The position numbers and the translations under genes were made by a program. 16,029 nucleotides of DNA from an uncultured Selenomonadaceae bacterium (GTDB lineage: Bacteria; Bacillota; Negativicutes; Selenomonadales; Selenomonadaceae), in assembly GCA_905236785.1 (NCBI GenBank), contig CAJOQC010000042.1, forward strand, positions 1 to 16,029, in the 5' to 3' direction. This document shows positions 7,361 to 16,029 of the stretch, piece after piece. Position 1 is the stretch's first letter, and each line of letters begins with the position of its first letter. Below the pieces are notes generated by a model that was given only the letters and a program-made list of their open reading frames with translations, was not told the DNA's origin and did not search any database.

Positions 7361-8217
7361 AAGACGGGTTTATAAATCTCCTAAAACCTCCGGGAATGTC
7401 CTCCCATGACGCAATAAACGCCGTCAGGAAAATTTTCGGCGTGAAAAGGGTGGGGCATGCCGGGACGCTTGACCCTGCGGCGGCGGGAGTGTTGCCCGTT
7501 GCCGTGGGGAGAGCGGCGAAGTTTTTGGAGTATCTTACCCTAAACGACAAATCATACCGCGGAGAAATTCTTGCCGGTATCGCCACCGACAGCGGCGACG
7601 ATACCGGCAAAATAATTGCCGCCGCTGATTTTGCATCATTGCCCGATGAGCAAGAACTTACAAGTCTCCTTAACAAATTTGTCGGGAAAATAAAACAAAC
7701 GCCGCCACTTTATTCGGCGATAAAAATAAAAGGGAAAAAAGCCCGTGACTTGGCGCGGAAGGACAGGGAATTTGTTATGCCCGTGCGGGAAGTTAATATA
7801 TACAAAATTTCCTTGGTGAAACTTCGCCGCGATACTTTTGTCATTGATGTTGAATGTTCCAAAGGAACATATATCCGCTCTTTGGCGACGGATATAGGAC
7901 AAGAGTTAAATTTGCCCGTGACGCTGAAATTTTTGGTGCGTACCCGCGTAGGCGATTTTTCCCTTGCCGATGCCTGCACTCTTGAGGAACTTGCCCGCTG
8001 TGGCGAAGAAAGAATTTTGCCGTCGGAAAAGTTTTTAACTGCCATGCCCCGCTATGATTTGCCGACTCACCGCGCCAAAGCCTTTCAAAACGGCTTGCCC
8101 ACCGACGACAGGAATTTTGAGGGGGGCGAAAAGCTCCTTGCGGTTTTCGGCGGCGGCGTTTTTGTGGGCGTGGGGCGATATTTTAAGGGGAGTATTTATC
8201 CCGTTAAGGTTCTGTGA
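7357..8217 (+). CDS. truB: tRNA pseudouridine(55) synthase TruB
   Basis: TruB isomerises U55 to pseudouridine in the T-arm of most tRNAs. The protein is 286 residues. Seen are the N-terminal GFINLLKPPGMSSHDA, the catalytic loop HAGTLDPAAAGVLPV with nucleophile Asp39, the Y-containing GKIKQTPPLYSAIKIKGKKA segment, and the late CSKGTYIRSLATDIG motif with its conserved Arg and Leu. A short C-terminal RNA-binding extension follows. The start overlaps the nrnA stop (ATGA), and GAGGAAG lies just upstream. ribF follows after only 4 nt. Confidence 0.96.
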   Translation: MKDGFINLLKPPGMSSHDAINAVRKIFGVKRVGHAGTLDPAAAGVLPVAVGRAAKFLEYLTLNDKSYRGEILAGIATDSGDDTGKIIAAADFASLPDEQELTSLLNKFVGKIKQTPPLYSAIKIKGKKARDLARKDREFVMPVREVNIYKISLVKLRRDTFVIDVECSKGTYIRSLATDIGQELNLPVTLKFLVRTRVGDFSLADACTLEELARCGEERILPSEKFLTAMPRYDLPTHRAKAFQNGLPTDDRNFEGGEKLLAVFGGGVFVGVGRYFKGSIYPVKVL

Positions 8218-8221
8218 TTTT

Positions 8222-10275
<2,054 letters not shown>

Positions 10276-10280
10276 GACAA

Positions 10281-10874
10281 ATGACCGAGGAAGAAATTAT
10301 TCTTGCCAAGAAAAATTTGCGATGTCGTATTCAGAACCTAAGAAAATCCATGCCCAAAGACGAGCGCGACCGAAAAAGCAAAATCATAATCGACAAACTA
10401 AAGGAAACGAATTTTTTCGTCAAGGCGCAAATTGTTATGTTGTACGCCTCCACTGCATACGAAGTGCAAATTTACCCGTTGATTGAACATGGTATCGCAA
10501 CGGGCAAAACCGTTCTTTTGCCGTTGATAACGGGGAAAGGCAAAATGGAGGCAGCAAAAATCAATTCCCTTACCGAACTTGCCCCAGACAAGTACGGGAT
10601 ATTGTCCCCGGACAAAGACAACGCAAAAATCGTCGCGCCCGCAGACATAGATTTGATAATTGTGCCGGGGGCGGCTTTTACGGCAGACGGCCATCGGTTG
10701 GGGCTTGGCGGCGGTTATTACGACCGCTTTTTGCCCGAAGCGGAAAAAGCCTATCGCGTGGCCTTGGCCTTTGATTTTCAGTTGGCGGATAATTTGCCCA
10801 TGGCATCCCATGACGAAAAAGTCGATGCGGTGATAACCGAAAATAAAATACTTTTCTGCAACGAAAGGCAGTGA
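10281..10874 (+). CDS. 5-formyltetrahydrofolate cyclo-ligase
   Basis: This cytoplasmic enzyme uses ATP to convert 5-formyl-THF to 5,10-methenyl-THF, clearing an inhibitory folate and returning it to one-carbon metabolism. The 197-residue length is normal. Diagnostic features are the N-terminal Arg-rich helix (KKNLRCRIQNLRKSM), the central IDLIIVPGAAFTADGHRLG strand-loop and the GLGGGYYDR motif at 141-149, which forms the ATP/Mg site. The start follows the tgt stop after 5 nt with only a weak ribosome-binding site. One-carbon folates are also needed for fMet-tRNA formylation, which may explain its place among translation genes; that link is inference. Confidence 0.93.
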   Translation: MTEEEIILAKKNLRCRIQNLRKSMPKDERDRKSKIIIDKLKETNFFVKAQIVMLYASTAYEVQIYPLIEHGIATGKTVLLPLITGKGKMEAAKINSLTELAPDKYGILSPDKDNAKIVAPADIDLIIVPGAAFTADGHRLGLGGGYYDRFLPEAEKAYRVALAFDFQLADNLPMASHDEKVDAVITENKILFCNERQ

Positions 10875-10880
10875 TGAACC

Positions 10881-11588
10881 TTGGAAATAAAAATCGGTTT
10901 TGCCAAACGGGCAAAACTCGGAAACGATTTATCCGCCGATTCTTACGATGTGGCGGAACGCTTAAAAGGCGGCATATCCTTTATTTTGACAAGCGGGCAA
11001 GGTGACCCTCGGACGGCGCATACTGTTTCTGCCATGGCGGCCAAGAAAGCCGCCGAGCTTTTGGCCGAAGGGGAACGAGACGAAAAAATTTCGGAAAAAG
11101 TCCACGCTTATCTCTATGAACAACACGGCAAAAGAACCGTTTGCACATTGACGATAATAAGCGTCGATACCGCCGAAGAAAAAATTATTATAAGCCGCAA
11201 CGCCGCCGCGCCTGTCCTCGTCAGAACCGAAGATTACGAAACGACCTACGACGAGGCGGCAAATCCTATCGGCCTTCAAAAGCACAGCAAGCCCGAAATG
11301 TACGAACTCCCCATTGCGGGCAACATTATGTTGGCATTTTTCGGCGAAGGGATTAAAAACCTTGGGCGCAAAACCGGCAGAACCCTTGAGAACGAAAAAA
11401 TTTTTGAACTTATGCAAAAGAACGATTTTGCCGATACTGCATTTATTGCCGAGAATATTTTGGATTATTTTGTGTTTCTGGAAAAAAACGAACCCAACAC
11501 GGATATGGCGGCGGCGGTTCTGTCCGTCGTGACGGAGGGCGAAGATAAGCCGCCCGTCGGCAAAATATTCGGTTCGTATGTGTATTAA
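10881..11588 (+). CDS. SpoIIE/PP2C-like protein with degenerate metal site (putative pseudophosphatase)
   Basis: The 235-residue protein has the layout of a stand-alone SpoIIE-type PP2C domain: an N-terminal strand segment, a G.G loop followed by an Ala-rich helix (about 38-64), a TLTIISVDTAEEKIIISRNAAAPVLV core (about 89-114), NPIGL (128-132) and a late strand. The metal-binding positions expected to be Asp are changed. A DGxG-type loop reads SGQG (38-41), an SDG/TDG motif reads FGEG (154-157), and a DD[MI]T motif reads TDMA (207-210). So at least two of the three ligands are non-acidic. The fold assignment is from pattern memory; loss of catalysis is inference. The start is a TTG at 10881 with a weak, distant AAAGG (10864-10868); it follows the fau-type gene after 6 nt and precedes secD. 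It has no signal peptide or membrane segment. Its substrate or partner is unknown. Confidence 0.6.
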   Translation: MEIKIGFAKRAKLGNDLSADSYDVAERLKGGISFILTSGQGDPRTAHTVSAMAAKKAAELLAEGERDEKISEKVHAYLYEQHGKRTVCTLTIISVDTAEEKIIISRNAAAPVLVRTEDYETTYDEAANPIGLQKHSKPEMYELPIAGNIMLAFFGEGIKNLGRKTGRTLENEKIFELMQKNDFADTAFIAENILDYFVFLEKNEPNTDMAAAVLSVVTEGEDKPPVGKIFGSYVY

Positions 11589-11601
11589 AAGGAGCAAAAA
11601 C

Positions 11602-12852
11602 ATGAGAAAGGATAATTTTATCAAACTTCTTTCATGTATCGTGGTTATTGTCGGCTCCTTCGCTTTTTTTGTTCAGCCCTTGGCCAGTTCCATTCGGCAG
11701 GGGCTTGACCTTCAAGGCGGCACTCATGTTGTCCTTGAGGCGGAGGATACTCCGCAGGCGCAGGTAAACGACGATGCAATGGGGCGCGTGGTGCGCGTAA
11801 TGGAAAAACGCGTCAACGAAATGGGGCTTACCGAACCCATAATCCAGCGGGAAGGCTCGCGGCGCATCATCATCGAATTGCCCGGCATTAAAGATCCCGA
11901 CGCAGCCATAAAAACAATCGGCAAAACGGCCATGCTCGAATTTAAGGACGAAGAGGGCAACACGGTTATGACCGGCACGGACTTAAAAGACGCGCAGGCC
12001 GCCACCAATCAACAGAGCGGTCAAAATGTGGTCAACTTGGAATTTTCCGACGAGGGCGCACAAAAATTTGCTGACCTTACACTAAAAAACGTGGGGCGCA
12101 CAATAGCAATTTCCCTTGACGGCGAAGTGCTGACCGCCCCCAACGTCCGCGAACCGATAATGGGCGGCAAAGCGGAAATCACCGGGCAAAAAACTTTGGA
12201 AGAAGCCCAGGAACTTGCCGTGCTTCTTCGTAGCGGCGCATTGCCCGTTAAGGTGAACATCATCGAAACCCGTACCGTAGGCCCGACATTGGGTCAGGAC
12301 TCGAAGGATAAGAGCCAATTTGCCTTTGTGGTGGGCTTAGGGGCGGTGCTTATCTTTATGGTGCTTTTCTATCGCGTTTGCGGTTTTGTGGCCGACATTG
12401 CGCTTATGGCGTACACATTGTTGTTGCTCTTTGTGCTAAAAACATTTGACGCGACGCTGACTTTGCCGGGAGTGGCGGGCATAATCCTCACCATCGGCAT
12501 GGCGGTTGATGCCAACGTGCTTATTTTTGAACATTTCAAAGAAGAATTTCGCTTGGGGAAAAGTTTGCGTCTTTCCATGGACGCGGGCTTTAAGCGAGCG
12601 TTCACTACAATTTTTGACTCAAACGTAACGACGCTTATTGCCGCCGCCGTGTTGTTTTTCCTTGGCACGGGCACAATTAGAGGGTTTGCCGTGACGCTCT
12701 TTATCGGTACGTTGCTCAGTATGCTCACGGCTATCACTCTTACGCAGTATATGCTTAAATTCCTTATTAACGCCAATATTTTCAAAGGCCCGGGTTGGTA
12801 CGGAGCAAACGGTTTTATGCTTGGGGAGGTGACGAAAAATGCCAAAGTTTGA
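11602..12852 (+). CDS. secD: Protein translocase subunit SecD
   Basis: SecD is an inner-membrane partner of SecF that uses the proton gradient to help pull exported proteins out of SecYEG. The 416-residue protein is the short form, compared with about 615 residues in E. coli. TM1 lies at about 9-27, followed by the hallmark GLDLQGGTHVVLEA, the periplasmic P1 domain (about 45-235) and five more membrane segments. GMAVDANVLIFEHFKEE sits in the TM4 region. The ATG at 11602 is chosen over an upstream in-frame ATG because AAGGAG is seven nt before it and the hydrophobic segment begins right after. It overlaps secF by 14 nt. yajC, often encoded just before secD, is absent. Confidence 0.95.
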   Translation: MRKDNFIKLLSCIVVIVGSFAFFVQPLASSIRQGLDLQGGTHVVLEAEDTPQAQVNDDAMGRVVRVMEKRVNEMGLTEPIIQREGSRRIIIELPGIKDPDAAIKTIGKTAMLEFKDEEGNTVMTGTDLKDAQAATNQQSGQNVVNLEFSDEGAQKFADLTLKNVGRTIAISLDGEVLTAPNVREPIMGGKAEITGQKTLEEAQELAVLLRSGALPVKVNIIETRTVGPTLGQDSKDKSQFAFVVGLGAVLIFMVLFYRVCGFVADIALMAYTLLLLFVLKTFDATLTLPGVAGIILTIGMAVDANVLIFEHFKEEFRLGKSLRLSMDAGFKRAFTTIFDSNVTTLIAAAVLFFLGTGTIRGFAVTLFIGTLLSMLTAITLTQYMLKFLINANIFKGPGWYGANGFMLGEVTKNAKV

Positions 12853-13750
12853 CATAGTGGGTAAAAGAAAACTGTGGTTTGCCATTTCGCTGTTGGTGAT
12901 AGTGCCGGGCATTATTTGTATGTTCGCCAAAGGTTTTAACTTCGGCATTGACTTCACCGGTGGCACAATAATCGACCTGCGCTTTAACGAACCCGTGACC
13001 ATAAGCCAAGTTAGGGACAGTTTGAAAGCGTATAACCTTGAGGGCAGCACTATTCAGCTTTCCGGCGAATCTTCCGACGTTGGCGAATCGGAGTCGGTGA
13101 TGATTCGTACAATTGATTTAAGCGAAGAAGAACGAAAAGAAGTAATGGCATCCATTAAGGCCGATGTCGGCGAATATCAAGTTTTGCGAGAGGAAAAAGT
13201 GGGGGCGGTTATAGGTTCGGAACTTATATTAAACGCAGTCATGGCCTTGGCGATTTCATGGATTTTTATAATCATGTACGTCGCTTATCGTTTTGAGTTC
13301 CGCTTCGGCATTGCCGCCGTGTTGGCGTTAATCCATGACATTTTGATTGTTATGGCTGTGTTTTCCTTCACGCAACGGCAGATTGATTCCTCCTTTGTGG
13401 CCGCCCTCTTGACGATAGTCGGTTATTCGATTAACGACACCATCGTCATTTTTGACCGTATCCGCGAAAACTTAAAACTTCATTTTCGGCGCGGCGGCGA
13501 CGTGAACGAGTTGGTGAACCGCAGTATCTATCAAACTCTGACCCGTTCGCTGTATACGGTGTTTACGGTTTTGTTCACTACTTTTGCCCTTTATTTCTTC
13601 GGCGGCGAAACCACCAAGGACTTTTCCTTTGCCTTGCTGGTTGGCTTTGGCAGCGGGTGTTATTCATCCATATTCATAGCCGGGCCTTTGTGGATTACCT
13701 TTAGGAATTGGGCGGAAGAAAAACGCGCCCGGGAAAAGGCATTGGCGTGA
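12839..13750 (+). CDS. secF: Protein translocase subunit SecF
   Basis: SecF forms the heterodimeric SecDF translocation motor with SecD. The 303-residue protein has TM1 at about 11-30, the hallmark FGIDFTGGTIIDLRF, a periplasmic domain (about 45-125) and five following membrane segments. GYSINDTIVIFDRIREN is the diagnostic TM4-loop motif. The start lies inside the end of secD; a strong GGAGGTGA about 5 nt upstream is also encoded within secD, so the pair should be made in step. The C-terminus is short and basic-acidic (EEKRAREKALA). The next gene starts 56 nt later, and no convincing terminator or promoter is seen in that gap. Confidence 0.96.
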   Translation: MPKFDIVGKRKLWFAISLLVIVPGIICMFAKGFNFGIDFTGGTIIDLRFNEPVTISQVRDSLKAYNLEGSTIQLSGESSDVGESESVMIRTIDLSEEERKEVMASIKADVGEYQVLREEKVGAVIGSELILNAVMALAISWIFIIMYVAYRFEFRFGIAAVLALIHDILIVMAVFSFTQRQIDSSFVAALLTIVGYSINDTIVIFDRIRENLKLHFRRGGDVNELVNRSIYQTLTRSLYTVFTVLFTTFALYFFGGETTKDFSFALLVGFGSGCYSSIFIAGPLWITFRNWAEEKRAREKALA

Positions 13751-13806
13751 TATAACTCAGATTTTTGCATATTGTTTGCGTACAACAAAACGGAGATAAT
13801 TTTACT

Positions 13807-14598
13807 ATGGTTAAATATGTTAAGAAATTTTTGCCTTTGGTTGTTTTGGCGATTATTTTGTTGCCCTTTTCCGTCGAAGCGGGGCATTTGGAGAATATAG
13901 CGGCGCGGGGTACAATACGAATAGGCACGACTGGGGATTATATCCCCATGTCCTACCTTAATCCGGCTACGGGGAAGTACGAAGGCATAGATGCGGAACT
14001 TTCCCAAATTATCGCCGATTCCTTGGGCGTGAAGATTGATTATGTGCCGACTACATGGCCTACCTTGTCCGCCGATACGCAAAACGATAAATTTGATATT
14101 GCCCTTTGCGGCATTTCCCGTAACTACGCCCGCGCCAAGACCATGGCAATGTCCGACGCTTACGGCGAGGGCGTGTTCGGCAAAACGATTTTGTGCCGCA
14201 GGGAGGACGCGGGGCGGTTTATGAGCCTTGCCGATATTGATAAACCGAATGTGCGCGTTATGATTAACCCCGGCGGCACAAACGAAAAATTTGCCCATGC
14301 CAACTTAAAAAATGCGAAGTTAATTGTTCATAAAGAAAATGCCGACATACCTCGCCAAATTGCCGAGGGAAAAGCCGACATAATGATTACCGAAACCGTG
14401 GAAGCCGCCCGCTATATCGAAAAGGATAACCGTCTTGCGGCGCCGCTTATCAAAACTCCCTTTACCCGTCACTCCTGCGGAATACTTATGGCAAAGGGCG
14501 ATCAGGAGTTATTAAATTATGTAAATTTTGTTTTGGCTGAACTTCGCATGGACGGCACGCTTGCCAAATTGGAAGAAAAGTATCTTAAAGTAAAATGA
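13807..14598 (+). CDS. Secreted periplasmic-binding-fold protein, PheC-like (cyclohexadienyl dehydratase) candidate
   Basis: The 263-residue protein begins with a Sec signal peptide: MVKYVKK, a hydrophobic stretch (8-23) and a likely cleavage after VEA-25. The mature part has the type II solute-binding fold (SBP_bac_3). Its motifs match PheC of Pseudomonas, as I remember it, more closely than amino-acid-binding proteins: TTGDYIPMSY, VPTTWPTL, DKFDIALCGIS, NPGGTNEKFAHANLK (from 154) and ADIMITETVEA, where Glu199 aligns with the catalytic Glu of PheC. PheC turns prephenate into phenylpyruvate, or arogenate into phenylalanine, in the periplasm. No ABC permease or ATPase lies nearby, which fits an enzyme. 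A plain amino-acid-binding protein is the alternative. The ATG at 13807 has GGAG at 13792-13795; the spacing is rather long. Confidence 0.65.
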   Translation: MVKYVKKFLPLVVLAIILLPFSVEAGHLENIAARGTIRIGTTGDYIPMSYLNPATGKYEGIDAELSQIIADSLGVKIDYVPTTWPTLSADTQNDKFDIALCGISRNYARAKTMAMSDAYGEGVFGKTILCRREDAGRFMSLADIDKPNVRVMINPGGTNEKFAHANLKNAKLIVHKENADIPRQIAEGKADIMITETVEAARYIEKDNRLAAPLIKTPFTRHSCGILMAKGDQELLNYVNFVLAELRMDGTLAKLEEKYLKVK

Positions 14599-14606
14599 CA
14601 AATTAT

Positions 14607-14636
14607 CGGCTCTGACGGTTTTAACCGTCGGGGTCG
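14607..14636 (+). promoter_or_regulatory. Hairpin between the PheC-like gene and rtcB, related to the one before nusA
   Basis: Arms CGGCTCTGACGGT (14607-14619) and ACCGTCGGGGTCG (14624-14636) pair at 13 of 13 positions with three G.U wobbles around a TTTA loop. TTTT follows directly (14637-14640), so it could act as a weak terminator for the upstream gene. The left arm and its position just before the next gene's ribosome-binding site are the same as in the element at 1646-1675. Confidence 0.65.
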
Positions 14637-14644
14637 TTTTGGTT

Positions 14645-14649
14645 GGGAG
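14645..14649 (+). promoter_or_regulatory. Ribosome-binding site that decides the rtcB start
   Basis: GGGAG touches the ATG at 14650 with no spacing, which would be unusable, but stands 9 nt before the in-frame GTG at 14659. The GTG is therefore the more likely start for rtcB. Confidence 0.5.
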
Positions 14650-14658
14650 ATGAATACT

Positions 14659-15861
14659 GTGGAAAAAATTATCGGCAAAAAAGCTTCGGCCATTTCCTAC
14701 GCAAAAATAATCGAAGAAAAGGCTCGCGCTCAAATCGCCCGTATGTGCGATTATGATTTTACAGTCGGCAGTAAAATTCGCATTATGCCCGACGTTCATG
14801 CCGGCAAGGGTTGCACTATAGGAACAACGATGACCGTTACCGATAAAATCGTTCCTAACATTGTCGGCGTTGATATTGGCTGCGGAATGTATACTCTGCG
14901 TTTAGACGCAAAAGACATTGATTTTCCGCGTTTTGATAAGGCTGCTTACTTTGTGCCGTCGGGGCGAAATGTTTGGAAAGAAAAGCAAGAGGAATTTGAT
15001 TTTACAAAGTTATGCTGCTATGACAGCTTACAAAACAAATCTCGGCTTGAAAACAGCCTCGGCACTTTGGGGGGTGGCAATCATTTTATAGAAATCGACC
15101 GGGCGAGCAACGGCACATACTATCTTATAATTCACACCGGCAGCCGCAACCTCGGCAAACAAGTGGCGGAGATTTATCAAGAATTGGCCGTGGATTTGAA
15201 TGTGGGCAGCGCCCCATACATTGAACAACGGGAAAATTTGATACGCGAATACAAAAAAGCCGGACGACAAAACGAAATTCAAGCGGGTCTAAAGGAACTT
15301 GAAAAAAATCGCCATCAAACCGTAATCCCCGAAGATTTATGCTACGTTTACGGAGAGTATAAAGACAAGTATCTTCACGACGTAAAACTGTGTCAAGAAT
15401 TTGCCAGACGCAACCGTGAACACATCGCCAAAATATTGACAGAGCGGACGGGAATAACCGGGAGCGACGGCTTCCATACCGTCCATAATTACATTGATAC
15501 CGATGAAATGATTTTGCGAAAAGGCGCTATTGCCGCGCATAAAGACGAAAAAATACTTATCCCCATAAATATGCGGGACGGCAGTATTCTTGCCGTCGGC
15601 AAGGGCAACGCCGAATGGAACTGCTCCGCCCCTCATGGCGCAGGCAGAATAATGTCTCGTATGCAGGCCAAGGAACAACTTAGTATGATTGATTATAAAA
15701 AATCAATGGCGGGAATTTATACTACGTCAATAAGCCGTAAAACCTTGGACGAAGCACCGATGGCGTATAAATCTATTGAGGATATTATCGATGTTATTTA
15801 CGAGACCGCTGACATTATCGACATTATGAAGCCGGTATATAATTTTAAGGCGGCAGAATAA
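14659..15861 (+). CDS. rtcB: RNA-splicing ligase RtcB (short bacterial type)
   Basis: RtcB is a GTP- and Mn-dependent ligase that joins RNA 2',3'-cyclic phosphate or 3'-phosphate ends to 5'-OH ends in RNA repair. The product is about 400 residues. Active-site motifs are intact: MPDVHAGKGCTIGTT (43-57), GVDIGCGM with metal-ligand Cys75, GGGNHF (Asn141, His142), HTGSRNLG, and SAPHGAGR with the guanylylated His326, ending in EAPMAYKSIEDI. It is shorter than E. coli RtcB and resembles the compact type sometimes called RtcB2. No archease, rtcA, rtcR or prfH partner is visible, though the downstream side is cut by the window. The GTG start is preferred over the ATG at 14650, which would add three residues, because of ribosome-binding-site spacing. 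Confidence 0.93.
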   Translation: MEKIIGKKASAISYAKIIEEKARAQIARMCDYDFTVGSKIRIMPDVHAGKGCTIGTTMTVTDKIVPNIVGVDIGCGMYTLRLDAKDIDFPRFDKAAYFVPSGRNVWKEKQEEFDFTKLCCYDSLQNKSRLENSLGTLGGGNHFIEIDRASNGTYYLIIHTGSRNLGKQVAEIYQELAVDLNVGSAPYIEQRENLIREYKKAGRQNEIQAGLKELEKNRHQTVIPEDLCYVYGEYKDKYLHDVKLCQEFARRNREHIAKILTERTGITGSDGFHTVHNYIDTDEMILRKGAIAAHKDEKILIPINMRDGSILAVGKGNAEWNCSAPHGAGRIMSRMQAKEQLSMIDYKKSMAGIYTTSISRKTLDEAPMAYKSIEDIIDVIYETADIIDIMKPVYNFKAAE

Positions 15862-15865
15862 TATT

Positions 15866-15883
15866 AGGGAATCTCTAAAAACT
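15866..15883 (+). repeat. Direct repeat, copy 1
   Basis: AGGGAATCTCTAAAAACT recurs at 15953-15970 with one mismatch (A to C at the fifth base). The two copies bracket the pyrimidine run and its inverted repeat, five bases after the rtcB stop codon. Confidence 0.75.
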
Positions 15884-15923
15884 TCTTCTTTTCTTTTTCT
15901 CTTTCTTTCTCTTTTTCTTTTTC
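15882..15923 (+). repeat. 42-nt homopyrimidine run
   Basis: Every base from 15882 to 15923 is C or T, in CTT, CTTT and CTTTTT units. A 19-nt purine run (15930-15948) follows on the same strand. Such tracts are prone to slippage and can form triplex (H-DNA-like) structures in supercoiled DNA; that is a property of the composition, not an observed effect. Confidence 0.8.
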
Positions 15924-15947
15924 AAAAATGAAAAAGAGAAAGAAAGA
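15900..15947. repeat. Perfect 18-bp inverted repeat, possible terminator after rtcB
   Basis: Arms 15900-15917 and 15930-15947 are perfect complements over 18 bp (core CTTTCTTTCTCTTTTTC and its complement), with a 12-nt loop. The RNA stem would be pyrimidine on one side and purine on the other. There is no U-tract after it on the plus strand. It lies 39 nt past the rtcB stop and may end or stabilise that transcript. Confidence 0.7.
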
Positions 15948-15952
15948 ACTTG

Positions 15953-15970
15953 AGGGCATCTCTAAAAACT
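15953..15970 (+). repeat. Direct repeat, copy 2
   Basis: AGGGCATCTCTAAAAACT differs from the copy at 15866-15883 at one base. It begins six nt after the inverted repeat ends, and leads into the pair of small hairpins at the right edge of the window. Confidence 0.75.
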
Positions 15971-15980
15971 CGCTTTTATA

Positions 15981-16024
15981 CCTCCTCCCGTCGGCTACGC
16001 CGACACCCTCCTCCAAGAGGAGGG
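15981..16024. repeat. Two-hairpin intergenic repeat unit, probably continuing past the window
   Basis: Hairpin 1 is GTCGGC-TAC-GCCGAC (15990-16004). Hairpin 2 is CCCTCCTC-CAA-GAGGAGGG (16006-16024, 8 bp). CCTCCTC at 15981-15987 could also pair with GAGGAGG at 16017-16023, enclosing hairpin 1. The CCTCC/GGAGG borders around a small GC palindrome recall short REP- or MITE-like intergenic repeats of gut Firmicutes. That comparison is from memory and cannot be tested with one copy. Confidence 0.5.
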
Positions 16025-16029
16025 CTGAT

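Noticed and set aside
13773..13800. TTGTTT, 16-nt spacer, GATAAT as a promoter for the PheC-like gene
   Set aside because: Both boxes are weak, and the implied start would fall at the ATG and leave the GGAG site untranscribed. The gene may still have a promoter, but I cannot support one.

Overview
The window is a densely packed, all-plus-strand chromosomal segment from a low-to-moderate GC Firmicute. The order rimP-nusA-ylxR-ylxQ-infB-rbfA-nrnA-truB-ribF is the classic Firmicutes nusA-infB translation cluster. A link to the diderm Firmicutes (Negativicutes or relatives) is my inference. It rests on a secreted PheC-like enzyme that works in a periplasm, and on a SpoIIE-fold gene beside the sec genes; I cannot prove it from sequence alone.

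Layout. (1) 49-981 is cysK (cysteine synthase), closed by a 20-bp hairpin that starts inside its stop codon. (2) A strong promoter (TTTACA, 17-nt spacer, extended -10 TATAAT at 1055-1083) and a leader hairpin precede rimP. From there the genes run almost without gaps through nusA, rnpM (ylxR), ylxQ, infB, rbfA, nrnA, truB and ribF. (3) tgt follows ribF directly with a TTGA stop/start overlap, so the translation cluster continues into a second group: tgt, a 5-formyltetrahydrofolate cyclo-ligase, a SpoIIE/PP2C-like protein, secD and secF. rpsO/pnp (often after ribF) and yajC (often between tgt and secD) are absent. (4) 13807-14598 encodes a secreted periplasmic-binding-protein-fold protein that resembles cyclohexadienyl dehydratase (PheC). 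(5) A short-type RtcB RNA ligase is the last gene. (6) 15862-16029 is non-coding and rich in repeats: a 42-nt pyrimidine run, a perfect 18-bp inverted repeat, an 18-nt direct repeat and two small hairpins, running off the window edge.

How the genes work together. Most of them serve gene expression: transcription elongation (NusA), initiation (IF2), 30S maturation (RimP, RbfA), RNase P modulation and an L7Ae-type RNA binder (YlxR, YlxQ), nanoRNA turnover (NrnA), tRNA modification (TruB, Tgt), FMN/FAD supply (RibF) and protein export (SecDF). The observations most worth a second look are the SpoIIE/PP2C-like protein whose three expected metal-binding aspartates are all replaced, a hairpin with an identical 13-nt 5' arm in front of both nusA and rtcB, the PheC-like enzyme candidate, and the repeat block at the right edge. 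I found no mobile element with a transposase, no CRISPR array, no tRNA or rRNA, and no clear novel defence or metabolic system.
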